Source: Bacteroidales bacterium
Lineage (GTDB): Bacteria > Bacteroidota > Bacteroidia > Bacteroidales > Tenuifilaceae
Direction of reading: 5' to 3'
Assembly: GCA_008933525.1 (NCBI GenBank)
Contig: WBUV01000134.1
Coordinates: 1-7,900, forward strand
Length of the DNA: 7,900 nt
Notes under the pieces: generated by a model
The model's database searches: none
The model's input: only the letters and a program-made list of their open reading frames with translations
Told to the model about the DNA's origin: nothing
Made by a program: the position numbers and the translations under genes
Shown: positions 1 to 7,113 of the stretch, one piece after another
Numbering within the stretch: the stretch's first letter is position 1
How the letters are laid out: the number at the start of each line of letters is the position of its first letter

Positions 1-1638
1 ACCATTGATATTACGTGCTGCACGGCCTGATGTTTGCGTTAGTGAACGTGCAGAGCGCAGGAATCCTTCCTTATCGGCATCCAATATTGCAACCAGGGAT
101 ACTTCTGGTAAGTCTAATCCCTCACGCAGTAGATTTACACCCACCAAAACATCGAATAACCCTTTGCGTAAATCCTCCATAATTTGCACCCGCTCCAAGG
201 TGTCAACATCGGAGTGAATATATCGACAACGAATGTTTATTTTAGCCAAATACTTCACCAATTCCTCGGCCATTCGCTTGGTAAGGGTAGTAACCAAAAC
301 ACGCTCATCCAACTCTACGCATCGGTTAATCTCACCAATTAAATCATCAACCTGATTCAAACTAGGACGAACATAAATAATTGGATCGAGTAGTCCTGTC
401 GGACGCACAACCTGGTCAACAACAACACCTTGGCATTTCTGCAACTCATAATCGGCAGGAGTTGCGCTAACATATATTGTTTGACCAATCAACCCTTCAA
501 ACTCATCAAATTTCAAAGGTCTATTGTCTATTGCTGCAGGCAATCGGAAACCGAACTCAACCAGCGTTTGCTTACGGGAATTATCGCCACCGTACATAGC
601 ACGTATTTGCGGAATAGTAACGTGGCTCTCGTCAATAACCATTATAAAATCCTTTGGAAAATAATCGAGCAAACAGAACGGACGCATACCTGGCGGGCGA
701 CCATCGAAATAACGTGAGTAGTTCTCAATGCCAGGGCAATAGCCCAACTCACGTATCATCTCCAAATCGTACTCAACTCGTTGATGAAGCCTTTTGGCCT
801 CAGCATGCCTATCAATACTTTTGAAGTACTCAACCTGCTTCATCATATCATCCTGAATCTGATAAATGGCCTGAGTCATCCGCTCCTTGCCCGCAATAAA
901 AATATTTGCAGGGTATATCACTGTTTCGGTAAAAGTATCGATAAGTCTACCGCTAATTGGATCGAAAACCTCCAACGCCTCAATATCATCTCCCCAAAAA
1001 ATTACCCGCACACCCCTATCGCCATACGCAAGGTAAACATCAACGCTATCGCCCTTTACACGGAAAGTTCCGCGCTTAAACTCAACCTCATTGCGCGAAT
1101 ACAAACTATCCACCAATTGACGTAGAAATTGATTTCGACCTATACGTTGCCCAACACTTAAGTGAATTGTACTGTTATAGAAATCCTGAGGATTTCCAAT
1201 ACCATAAAGGCAGGAAACCGATGAAACCACAATAACATCCTTACGACCAGAAAGTAGCGATGATGTTGCACTGAGCCTTAACTTCTCAATCTCATCGTTA
1301 ATGGATAAATCCTTCTCAATATAAGTGTCGGTAACGGGCAAGTAGGCCTCGGGTTGATAGTAATCGTAATATGAAACGAAGTACTCAACAGCATTATCGG
1401 GAAAAAAACTCTTAAACTCACCGTAAAGTTGCGCAGCCAACGTTTTGTTGTGGCTAAGAACAAGTACTGGTCTATTGGCCTTAGCAACCACATTGGCAAT
1501 TGTAAAGGTTTTACCAGAACCAGTAACACCAAGCAAGGTTTGATATTTATCGCCACGCTCCAACCCCTCGGTAAGTTGCCTAATGGCCTCGGGTTGGTCG
1601 CCCGAGGGCTTAAACTCAGATGTAAGTTTGTACTCCAT
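1..1638 (-). CDS. uvrB: UvrABC excinuclease subunit B (UvrB), C-terminus cut by window edge
   Basis: UvrB is the damage-verifying helicase-like subunit of nucleotide excision repair. UvrA loads it on damaged DNA, and it then recruits UvrC for incision and is released with UvrD. The reading frame is open for 546 codons from ATG at 1638 to the window edge. Visible motifs are Walker A GVTGSGKT (residues 37-44), the tyrosine-rich beta-hairpin around [12 protein letters not shown] (90-101) that inserts between DNA strands, the DESH Walker B box (336-339), SATP (391-394) and helicase motif [11 protein letters not shown] (535-543). UvrB is usually about 670 residues, so the last ~130, including the UVR domain that contacts UvrC, lie outside the window. 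The start is fixed by the family's typical [19 protein letters not shown] beginning. No Shine-Dalgarno site is present. It lies 59 bp downstream of the kdpE-like gene on the same strand, so read-through is possible, but function gives no reason to link them. Its base composition is less AT-rich than its neighbours, as expected of a conserved housekeeping gene. Confidence 0.98.
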   Translation of the reverse strand, partial: MEYKLTSEFKPSGDQPEAIRQLTEGLERGDKYQTLLGVTGSGKTFTIANVVAKANRPVLVLSHNKTLAAQLYGEFKSFFPDNAVEYFVSYYDYYQPEAYLPVTDTYIEKDLSINDEIEKLRLSATSSLLSGRKDVIVVSSVSCLYGIGNPQDFYNSTIHLSVGQRIGRNQFLRQLVDSLYSRNEVEFKRGTFRVKGDSVDVYLAYGDRGVRVIFWGDDIEALEVFDPISGRLIDTFTETVIYPANIFIAGKERMTQAIYQIQDDMMKQVEYFKSIDRHAEAKRLHQRVEYDLEMIRELGYCPGIENYSRYFDGRPPGMRPFCLLDYFPKDFIMVIDESHVTIPQIRAMYGGDNSRKQTLVEFGFRLPAAIDNRPLKFDEFEGLIGQTIYVSATPADYELQKCQGVVVDQVVRPTGLLDPIIYVRPSLNQVDDLIGEINRCVELDERVLVTTLTKRMAEELVKYLAKINIRCRYIHSDVDTLERVQIMEDLRKGLFDVLVGVNLLREGLDLPEVSLVAILDADKEGFLRSARSLTQTSGRAARNING

Positions 1639-1697
1639 CGAATATTTTTTGGTAAAAATAGGTGATTTTTATAGAGTAGTAAACTTAAATTATGTTT

Positions 1698-2381
1698 CTA
1701 TTCACCAAATCGGTAACCAATGCCAGACTCAGTAATAAGCAATTCGGGTTTTGAAGGGTTTTTCTCTATTTTCTTTCTAAGTTGAGCAACAAACACCCTT
1801 AGATACTGAGTTTGTTCAACATAACCAAAACCCCAAACTTGCCTTAAAATAAATTTATGGGTTAAAACACGCCCGCTATTCTTCACAAATAGGCTAAGTA
1901 AGGCAAACTCTGTTGAAGTTAATTTCAATATTTCGTCACCCTTTCGTGCTACATGGTTTAGCATATCCACAGAAAGATTTCCAAATTCACAAATAGGTTC
2001 ATTCTGGTTTATCTCGCTATAACGTTTTGCCACCCGAATACGAGCTAGCAATTCACCACTTCTGAAAGGTTTCGTGATATAGTCATTTGCACCGTTATCA
2101 AGTGCTGTAATTATATCTTCCTCCGAATTTCGAACAGACAAAATAATAATGGGTCGAGTATACCATTCCCTTAGCCTTTTTAGAATCTCCTGACCATCGA
2201 TATCTGGCAAACCTAAATCCAGAATAATTAATGAAGGATTATGAGTGGCGGCATCAACTAATCCATCCTTTCCACACATAGAATGAATCACATTAAAACC
2301 ATTTGCCGACAATGTAATCTCCAGTAATCTCCGAATCTGGATTTCGTCATCAACTATCAGGATGGTATCTATCTCATTCAT
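1698..2381 (-). CDS. kdpE: KdpE-like OmpR/PhoB-family response regulator
   Basis: A 227-residue DNA-binding response regulator, full length for the OmpR/PhoB family. The receiver (about 6-120) has the acidic pair D11/D12, the phosphoacceptor D55 in LIILDLGLPDIDG, S82 in the Thr/Ser position and K104 in ITKPF. The winged-helix output domain (about 128-226) contains LTSTEFALL, GRVLTHKFILRQVWG and the closing TESGIGYRF. The wording of these motifs, especially ILDLGLPD, QVWG and the YLRVFVAQLRKKIE recognition region, resembles E. coli KdpE closely. KdpE is phosphorylated by KdpD and activates K+ uptake genes, classically kdpFABC. Here the start codon lies 6 bp after the stop of a KdpD-like kinase, so the two are almost certainly co-transcribed and form a cognate pair. 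No kdpFABC is present; trkH lies upstream instead and is the most obvious candidate target, which is inference. The family assignment is certain and the KdpE-type assignment is strong. Confidence 0.93.
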   Translation of the reverse strand: MNEIDTILIVDDEIQIRRLLEITLSANGFNVIHSMCGKDGLVDAATHNPSLIILDLGLPDIDGQEILKRLREWYTRPIIILSVRNSEEDIITALDNGANDYITKPFRSGELLARIRVAKRYSEINQNEPICEFGNLSVDMLNHVARKGDEILKLTSTEFALLSLFVKNSGRVLTHKFILRQVWGFGYVEQTQYLRVFVAQLRKKIEKNPSKPELLITESGIGYRFGE

Positions 2382-2387
2382 TTTCGT

Positions 2388-3917
2388 CTAATTAATTTCT
2401 GTAATTTCGGACTCTGGTGTAGGAATTTGTATTATAAATTTTGCACCACCATTTTTCCTATTTTCAGCAAATACCTTCCCTTTATGTGCATCCACAAAAC
2501 CTTTCACTATTGACAAACCTAATCCTAAACCTCCAGTTTTGCTTCCTGTAACCCTATAAAATTTATCAAACAAATTATTTAAAGCACTATCAGGAAATCC
2601 TGAACCTCTATCAAGCACCTCAATGGTCAGTAAACTATCATTATGCATAGCATTAAGCCTTATTGTAGAGTTCAAAGGAGCATGCTGACAAGCATTCAAC
2701 AATAAATTATAAAGTATCTGTTCCATCAAACCGAAATCAACCCTCACAAAAGGTATATTCTTTTGAATTCCAATATTCAACTTGAACAACCTTAACTCCT
2801 CCTTCAAGTCGCTTACTACTTTATTTATCAGATCGTTTATATCATACCAGTCCAATCGAACACTTAGCCTTCCACTTTCCAACCGCGATATATTTAATAG
2901 GTTTTCAATTAACCTATTCAAACGTAAAGAAGCAATAGAAATCTCATTATTTAACTCATTATGGATTTTGCTATTCGAAGGGTGAGACATTAGAGTGTCC
3001 GATGCTCCCATAATTGTGGCAACAGGAATTCTCAACTCATGCGAGATAGAATTGAAGAGCGTTTTATAAAGTTTATCGGACTCTTCGAGTATCTCCCCTT
3101 TCTTGGCAAGTTCTCCTAAAAATTCCCTTTCAAGTGCATTTGAAATTAATGTAACAAAAGTATTCCAAAGCACTTGCTTATCATCAGAAAACGGTTCCTC
3201 CATCTTAACATATAAAACACCAAGTTTTATTCTAGTTCCAACTAATGGGTAGTAAGTATAATAACATGTAGAAAAACTATCAGAATATGCTCCTGCTACT
3301 TTTGAATTCTCGTAAGCCCAAACTGCAACCTTAAACTCTTTTGAACCTAATTTCTTTTCTGAAACGAGTCTATTTTTATTCTCCAAGACATTGCTTCCAT
3401 CCTGCAAAATCAAAAAGGATTTGACATCAAAATACTTCTCCAGATTATACTCAGTAACTTTCTGAACCTCATCAATGCCAACTGACTTCGAAAGTTCCTT
3501 TGTCAACTGAAATAATGAATTTGTCCTAGTTTCCTTTTCACGGGTTAACCTTTCTTGCCGTCTGAGCCTTGAAGTGAAAACGCCATTCAACAGGGCTATA
3601 AAAAAGAACATGAAAAACAATAGTATATCTTCAGTTTTATCAATATGAAAAGTATAATGCGGAGGAATAAAGAAAAAATTCCAAATAAGAGATGATAATG
3701 TTGATGCTAATAGTATTGGACCTATTCCAAGGAATGTAGCCATCACCGAAACAACAAAAAGCATTACAAATGAAACCACATGATAGCCTTGAGCATTAGA
3801 TATTGGAATACAAACAAGCGTAGTTATGCCCACAAGAATTACAACTATCGCATATTGAATAAGTTTTGTATTACTCTCAATTAATTTCAATTGCCTCTTG
3901 CTTCTCTTTGCAATCAT
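2388..3917 (-). CDS. kdpD: Short KdpD-like sensor histidine kinase (DUF4118-GAF-like-HisKA-HATPase)
   Basis: A 509-residue membrane histidine kinase matching only the C-terminal half of KdpD (E. coli KdpD has 894 residues). Residues 20-115 form a four-segment DUF4118 membrane domain with the typical NFFFIPPHYTF turn (80-90). An arginine-rich stretch follows (RLRRQERLTREKETR, 117-131), like the arginine cluster after the last KdpD membrane helix. Residues about 135-265 are a GAF-like region. The kinase core has the H-box SHELRIP with H293, the N-box with N404 and N408, G1 DRGSG (436-440), the F-box FDKFYR (450-455) and G2 GGLGLGLS (462-469). All catalytic motifs look intact. The cytoplasmic KdpD domain and Usp domain that precede the membrane part in classical KdpD are absent. 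An in-frame TAA at 3924-3926, three codons before the ATG, and trkH just beyond it show this is not a wrong start. It probably phosphorylates the response regulator 6 bp downstream. The stimulus is unknown; K+ or osmotic state is inferred from family and context. Confidence 0.93.
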   Translation of the reverse strand: MIAKRSKRQLKLIESNTKLIQYAIVVILVGITTLVCIPISNAQGYHVVSFVMLFVVSVMATFLGIGPILLASTLSSLIWNFFFIPPHYTFHIDKTEDILLFFMFFFIALLNGVFTSRLRRQERLTREKETRTNSLFQLTKELSKSVGIDEVQKVTEYNLEKYFDVKSFLILQDGSNVLENKNRLVSEKKLGSKEFKVAVWAYENSKVAGAYSDSFSTCYYTYYPLVGTRIKLGVLYVKMEEPFSDDKQVLWNTFVTLISNALEREFLGELAKKGEILEESDKLYKTLFNSISHELRIPVATIMGASDTLMSHPSNSKIHNELNNEISIASLRLNRLIENLLNISRLESGRLSVRLDWYDINDLINKVVSDLKEELRLFKLNIGIQKNIPFVRVDFGLMEQILYNLLLNACQHAPLNSTIRLNAMHNDSLLTIEVLDRGSGFPDSALNNLFDKFYRVTGSKTGGLGLGLSIVKGFVDAHKGKVFAENRKNGGAKFIIQIPTPESEITEIN

Positions 3918-3935
3918 TTTCTTTTAAAGTTTCTG

Positions 3936-3967
3936 TAAAGTTATACCTAAAAGAAATAACAAAGCAA
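3936..3967 (-). promoter_or_regulatory. Possible promoter for the kinase-regulator pair
   Basis: The 50 bp between the trkH stop and the kinase start contain, on the minus strand, TAACTTTA (3943 down to 3936). This differs from the Bacteroidota -7 element TAnnTTTG only in the last base. A TTG lies 21 bp upstream (3967-3965) and a TTTG 16 bp upstream (3963-3960). The implied leader would be about 15-20 nt. AT-rich DNA gives such matches often, and the gene pair could equally be transcribed from upstream of trkH. Confidence 0.28.
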
Positions 3968-5548
3968 CTATTTAACGCTTGCAGGATTAGTTCCCCAAAT
4001 TATTGCTCTAATCAAAGCAAATACTGCAATAATCTCCAATCGTCCGGCCCACATTTGAAAAATATATATTATTTCTACTGCTGGGGACATTTCCGGACAG
4101 GTTATTCCAGATGAAAGCCCCACTGTTCCTTGAGCCGATGAGGCCTCAAACAAAACATCCACAAACCGATATTGTCCATTTGTAATTATCATTGTTGCAA
4201 TTGAAGAACCTAAAATTAATAGGAAAAATAAAATAGCCATTGCTGCGGACTTGGTAAATTCTTCATTCATTTCATCGGGTAGAATTGTTCGCCCATTAAA
4301 GTGTATGGTTTTCACAGTATGCCTAGTTAAAAAAACCTTACTTACTTGCCATTTCAATCCCTTCTTTAAAATCAAGAACCGAATCATTTTTATTCCACCA
4401 ACCGTAGCACCAGAAGCACCTCCAATAAACATTGCAACAGAACAGATGTAGACTATCGACAACCAATCCCATTGTAAAATATTCGACGTTTGCCAACCTG
4501 TTGTCGAAAGGGCACTTACAAACTGAAATATACCCTCTCGAACAGGATTAGGCACACTTGACGCCCTTATCAGCAAATAAACCTGAAAAGCACTACCAAC
4601 TACAAATAGAGTTATCAGCGACCGAGTTTGAATATCTTTCCAAATCTGATCAATTTTACCCTTAAACAATACTTTGTAATAAAAAGGCAATGAAAATGTT
4701 CCAAGTATCATTGGAAGTAAGTATAACATTTCCATTGAAGGAGAGTTATAGGTAGCCATATGGTCGTCCAAAGTGCTAAATCCCCCAGTACATATTCCTG
4801 CCATTGCATGATTAATAGAATCAAATAAATTTTCAGCAAATGGATAATTTGGTAAAATTATTCTAGTCCCAATAACTAAATATAAAAAAGAAAAAACAGT
4901 TACTGCAACATACGATTTCCAAATAAAACGGGATGTTTCAATTACGCGAGGCGCAAGTTTTTCGCCAGTCGATTCAGATCCATAAAGAAGAATTGCTCCT
5001 CGTCCCGATGTTCCTTTAAAAATGGCTAATGACAATACAATAAACCCTGCGCCACCAGCCCAACTTGCTAAAGATCTATAAAACAAAACCGTTTTACCAA
5101 CCGAAGGCTCATGAACGGCCATTGATAAACCAGTGGTGGTAAAAGCACTCATACTTTCAAACACACAATGCAAAGGATTTTTAAAATAAATTAGACTGGG
5201 TATTGTGTAGTTTGCGCCCTTAGGAATCAAACTATTTTGGATTTCAAGAGGTGTAATTTGGGCTGTAATCCAGAAAGGAAGTCCACCAAGTATAACAAAC
5301 CCTAACCATCCAGCTGCAACAACAATTAAGGCATTTGTGTACTGTACATCTTCAGCATGTCTGAAGATTTTTACGAAGAAAAAACCTAAACCAAAAATCA
5401 ATAAAGCCGAAACAAAAAAACTTATAAGTGAATACCATTCACCATATAGTAAAGCAATTAAACAAGATACAACTACTACTACACTTAACAGTATTAGTAA
5501 GTTTCCTGTTTGTTTCAGAATTGTTGGTAAAACACTCGCCCTTCTCAT
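3968..5548 (-). CDS. trkH: TrkH/KtrB-family potassium transporter, channel subunit
   Basis: A 526-residue inner-membrane K+ translocation subunit of the TrkH/KtrB/HKT superfamily, slightly longer than the ~480 typical of TrkH. Four membrane-pore-membrane repeats are recognisable by their selectivity-filter loops: SAFTTTGLS (filter G140), GICTGGFST (G255), SALSTTGWQT (G351) and SAQGTVGLSSG (G477). Other family signatures are SWAGGAGFIVL (162-172) after the first filter, IGGASGATVGGIKMIR (375-390) after the third, and the C-terminal GRLEII (502-507). The fourth filter reads like KtrB, while the C-terminal GRLEI motif is TrkH-like. These proteins work as dimers gated by a cytoplasmic nucleotide-binding ring, TrkA or KtrA. 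None is encoded here, so it must be elsewhere if it exists. The frame stays open upstream to 5632 but has no ATG, GTG or TTG there, so ATG 5548 is the start. A perfect inverted repeat lies 2 bp before it. The KdpD/KdpE-like pair follows after 50 bp, which suggests that the transporter is regulated by, or feeds back on, that pair. Confidence 0.95.
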   Translation of the reverse strand: MRRASVLPTILKQTGNLLILLSVVVVVSCLIALLYGEWYSLISFFVSALLIFGLGFFFVKIFRHAEDVQYTNALIVVAAGWLGFVILGGLPFWITAQITPLEIQNSLIPKGANYTIPSLIYFKNPLHCVFESMSAFTTTGLSMAVHEPSVGKTVLFYRSLASWAGGAGFIVLSLAIFKGTSGRGAILLYGSESTGEKLAPRVIETSRFIWKSYVAVTVFSFLYLVIGTRIILPNYPFAENLFDSINHAMAGICTGGFSTLDDHMATYNSPSMEMLYLLPMILGTFSLPFYYKVLFKGKIDQIWKDIQTRSLITLFVVGSAFQVYLLIRASSVPNPVREGIFQFVSALSTTGWQTSNILQWDWLSIVYICSVAMFIGGASGATVGGIKMIRFLILKKGLKWQVSKVFLTRHTVKTIHFNGRTILPDEMNEEFTKSAAMAILFFLLILGSSIATMIITNGQYRFVDVLFEASSAQGTVGLSSGITCPEMSPAVEIIYIFQMWAGRLEIIAVFALIRAIIWGTNPASVK

Positions 5549-5550
5549 TA

Positions 5551-5572
5551 TGCGTAGGTATATCTCTACGCA
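5551..5572 (-). promoter_or_regulatory. Perfect inverted repeat immediately before the trkH start codon
   Basis: On the minus strand TGCGTAG (5572-5566) and CTACGCA (5557-5551) are exact reverse complements separated by 8 bases, and the right arm ends 2 bases before the trkH ATG. The arms are clearly more GC-rich than the surrounding leader, which argues against chance. As DNA it could be an operator for a dimeric regulator. As RNA it would be a 7-bp stem that hides the ribosome entry region. A poor -7-like match (GAACTTTG) lies just upstream at about 5573-5580, so the repeat could also overlap the transcription start. No other part of the 127 bp trkH upstream region stands out. Confidence 0.55.
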
Positions 5573-5675
5573 AAGTTCCGCTGAAAAGTATAAGAGAAGT
5601 ATTAAGAAATTTAGTTCCTTATAAAGATTTTATAAATTATGAAGATTAAACCTCAATAAATAATTGACAACGGAA

Positions 5676-6110
5676 TCAATTTTCCGAGAAGGTTTTCTTG
5701 ATAGATTTTGTATTGGCGAAGGCACCAATATAATTATCTATAATCTGGAGTAGTTCTTCAGCAACTATTGGTTTTGAAATATAATCGTTACAGCCTGCAC
5801 GTATACAATTTTCCCGATCACCAGCAATAACACATGCTGTTTGAGCAATGATTGGAATGTTTGTGTCAACTTTTCTAATTAGGCGGGTTACTTCAATTCC
5901 GTTCAATCCATCCATCTTAATATCCATCAAGATCAGATCAATGCCTTTGGTATTAAGGTAGGTGTCAAATGCTTTTTGTCCAGAATTGGCCACAATCATC
6001 TTTGCTCCTGTTTTGGCAATTATTACTTCCAGTAACAGAAGACTTGCATGATCATCATCGACAATCAGTATTAATTTATCTTTCCAGCTATAGTTTTGAA
6101 ATATTGACAT
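5676..6110 (-). CDS. Single-domain response regulator (stand-alone receiver protein)
   Basis: A 144-residue protein made of one receiver domain with no output domain. The acidic residues D18-D20 open the domain, the phosphoacceptor is D63 in LMDIKMDGLNG, T91 is the conserved Thr and K113 lies in ISKP, so it should be competent for phosphotransfer. The opening WKDKLILIVDDD and the helix LLLEVIIAKTGA resemble the C-terminal receivers of hybrid histidine kinases more than CheY. It may therefore act as a shuttle in a phosphorelay, a phosphate sink, or a protein-binding switch. No kinase coding sequence lies directly upstream: an in-frame TAG occurs within 10 nt before the ATG, so it is not the exposed end of a broken hybrid kinase. 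It is 159 bp downstream of the LytTR regulator and 127 bp upstream of trkH on the same strand, so it probably has its own promoter, though none is clear. Its partner kinase cannot be identified here. Confidence 0.9.
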   Translation of the reverse strand: MSIFQNYSWKDKLILIVDDDHASLLLLEVIIAKTGAKMIVANSGQKAFDTYLNTKGIDLILMDIKMDGLNGIEVTRLIRKVDTNIPIIAQTACVIAGDRENCIRAGCNDYISKPIVAEELLQIIDNYIGAFANTKSIKKTFSEN

Positions 6111-6269
6111 TACAGCCTAAATGCTTATTAACCGGCACACAAGTTATAATAAAACTTATTAATGTGCGAATCTGTAATCAACCTTTTTTCAATAGTTAGA
6201 AACTAACTTACGAAATTAAAGTTTTCACACATGAAATGGTATTTTCAGCTTGTAAAGCAGGGAGAATTT
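6111..6269. other. Intergenic region between the two response regulators
   Basis: No gene is seen in these 159 bp. They hold two short AT-rich inverted repeats: AGTTAG-AAA-CTAACT at 6194-6208 and TTTCA-CACA-TGAAA at 6223-6236. Neither is followed by a clean T run on the minus strand, so neither is a convincing terminator for the LytTR gene. No good TAnnTTTG element was found for the receiver gene. The stretch may contain operator sites, but nothing specific can be supported. Confidence 0.4.
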
Positions 6270-7013
6270 TTACTTACTTTCGAGGATTCTTAGCTGTGCA
6301 GGTGTGCCTTGAACCTCAAAAATCTTATCGGATTTTTGAATTATACATGTTTTATTTCGCCTATCAATACGCGACAGGTACTTTAAATTAATTATTGCGG
6401 AACGACTAATTCTGAAAAAAGGCAATCCATCGAGTTGGCTTTCCACATCTTTAAGCGATACCGAAACAATCTCATCTTTACGGGATTGAAAATGCAAAAT
6501 CGTATAACTACCGCTAGCCTCAAACCAAGCTATATCTTCAGGGTCAATAAATATCACTCCATTTCGCATATTGAATTTCAATTTTTGAAAATCGGGGATC
6601 TGACCCAGAAGTGTATCGGCCTTTTGCTTCAACCTATGCTTGTCAAAGTCATCTCTATACCTCTGAAGCGTTTGGTTTAAGTCATCTAAGTCGATAGGTT
6701 TAAGAAGATAGTCAAAAGCGGCGTACTTAATTGCCTTAATTGCATACTGATTGTATGCAGTAACAAATACAACCGCAGGATTAAAGTCTGTTTTGCTCAA
6801 CCTCTCAATAAGTTCAAAACCCGAACCTCCTGGCATTTCAATATCGAGAAATAGCAAATCGGGCTTAAATTCTGCAATAGCATCCATCGCCTCAACAATA
6901 TTCTGACATTTCGACAATACCGTAATATTGCCATCCAACATTAGCAAATGAGCAAGAATATCCCTTGAATTAGATTCATCATCAACAACTATTGCTCTTA
7001 TCAACTTTTTCAT
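6270..7013 (-). CDS. LytTR-family response regulator
   Basis: A 247-residue regulator of the LytR/AlgR (LytTR) family, full length. The receiver (about 4-120) has D11/D12, the phosphoacceptor D57 in LLFLDIEMPGGSG, T85 and K105 in LLKPI. The LytTR DNA-binding domain (about 145-244) shows the expected features: the stretch DIAWFEASGSYTILHF (160-175), LKDVESQL (187-194), FFRISRSAIINLKYL (199-213) and a C-terminal FEVQGTPAQL (232-241). LytTR domains bind paired direct repeats and commonly act with LytS/YpdA-type kinases; in Bacteroidota the cognate kinase is often encoded next door. No kinase lies on the same strand here. The neighbour is a divergent membrane-sensor gene (start 7179) that could be the partner, but its output domain lies beyond the window. 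The start is ATG 7013. A plausible promoter and two inverted repeats lie in its upstream region. Confidence 0.95.
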   Translation of the reverse strand: MKKLIRAIVVDDESNSRDILAHLLMLDGNITVLSKCQNIVEAMDAIAEFKPDLLFLDIEMPGGSGFELIERLSKTDFNPAVVFVTAYNQYAIKAIKYAAFDYLLKPIDLDDLNQTLQRYRDDFDKHRLKQKADTLLGQIPDFQKLKFNMRNGVIFIDPEDIAWFEASGSYTILHFQSRKDEIVSVSLKDVESQLDGLPFFRISRSAIINLKYLSRIDRRNKTCIIQKSDKIFEVQGTPAQLRILESK

Positions 7014-7021
7014 TAGATCAG

Positions 7022-7040
7022 ATTGTATGAAGGCTACAAT
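7022..7040. promoter_or_regulatory. Perfect inverted repeat upstream of the LytTR gene
   Basis: ATTGTA (7022-7027) and TACAAT (7035-7040) are exact reverse complements around a 7-base spacer. The element lies 8 bp upstream of the LytTR regulator's ATG. It could be an operator or a weak leader hairpin. The arms contain one G/C pair each, so chance occurrence in AT-rich DNA is quite possible. Confidence 0.3.
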
Positions 7041-7084
7041 TTTTAGTTCTCAAATATTTTGTCCAAATAAGTTTTACGGATAAT

Positions 7085-7106
7085 AAAAAAACCTAACTTG
7101 TAGGCT
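7085..7106 (-). promoter_or_regulatory. Hairpin with T run in the LytTR gene leader (attenuator-like)
   Basis: On the minus strand AGCCTA (7106-7101) can pair with TAGGTT (7095-7090), with one G-T pair, around a 5-base loop. Seven consecutive T residues lie at 7091-7085. The form is that of a weak intrinsic terminator, but it sits upstream of the LytTR gene and directly downstream of the predicted promoter. No gene precedes it on that strand within the window, so it would be an early attenuator or leader structure instead of a gene-end terminator. The stem is short and the element may be accidental. Confidence 0.25.
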
Positions 7107-7113
7107 GTTTATT

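Noticed and set aside
10..36. Ser at residue 537 in UvrB helicase motif VI (QTSGRAARN), where many UvrBs have Ile or Ala
   Set aside because: A conservative difference at a variable position; the catalytic arginines and glycine are kept, so the protein looks functional.
430..1125. Plus-strand open frames at 430-717 and 781-1125
   Set aside because: They lie wholly inside uvrB on the opposite strand, where every uvrB motif is intact, and they resemble no known protein.
1..1638. Higher GC of uvrB compared with the rest of the window, as a sign of transfer
   Set aside because: Conserved housekeeping genes in AT-rich genomes usually show this, and no boundary or mobile-element signature accompanies it.
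5428..5649. Plus-strand open frame covering the trkH start and part of its leader
   Set aside because: More than half overlaps trkH on the other strand, it has no recognisable features, and the non-overlapping part contains the trkH inverted repeat.
5662..5681. Inverted repeat AATTGA / TCAATT overlapping the stop codon of the receiver gene
   Set aside because: The stem has one G/C pair, the loop is 8 bases, and the following T run is interrupted by A, so it is too weak to call a terminator.
6194..6208. AGTTAG-AAA-CTAACT inverted repeat downstream of the LytTR gene
   Set aside because: It is followed on the minus strand by an A-rich, not T-rich, stretch, so it does not look like a terminator. 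A role as operator has no support beyond symmetry.
7051..7069. Direct repeat CAAATA at 7051 and 7064 (13-bp period) as a LytTR binding site
   Set aside because: The spacing is suggestive of LytTR sites, but only six AT-rich bases repeat exactly and the motif does not match a known LytTR consensus.
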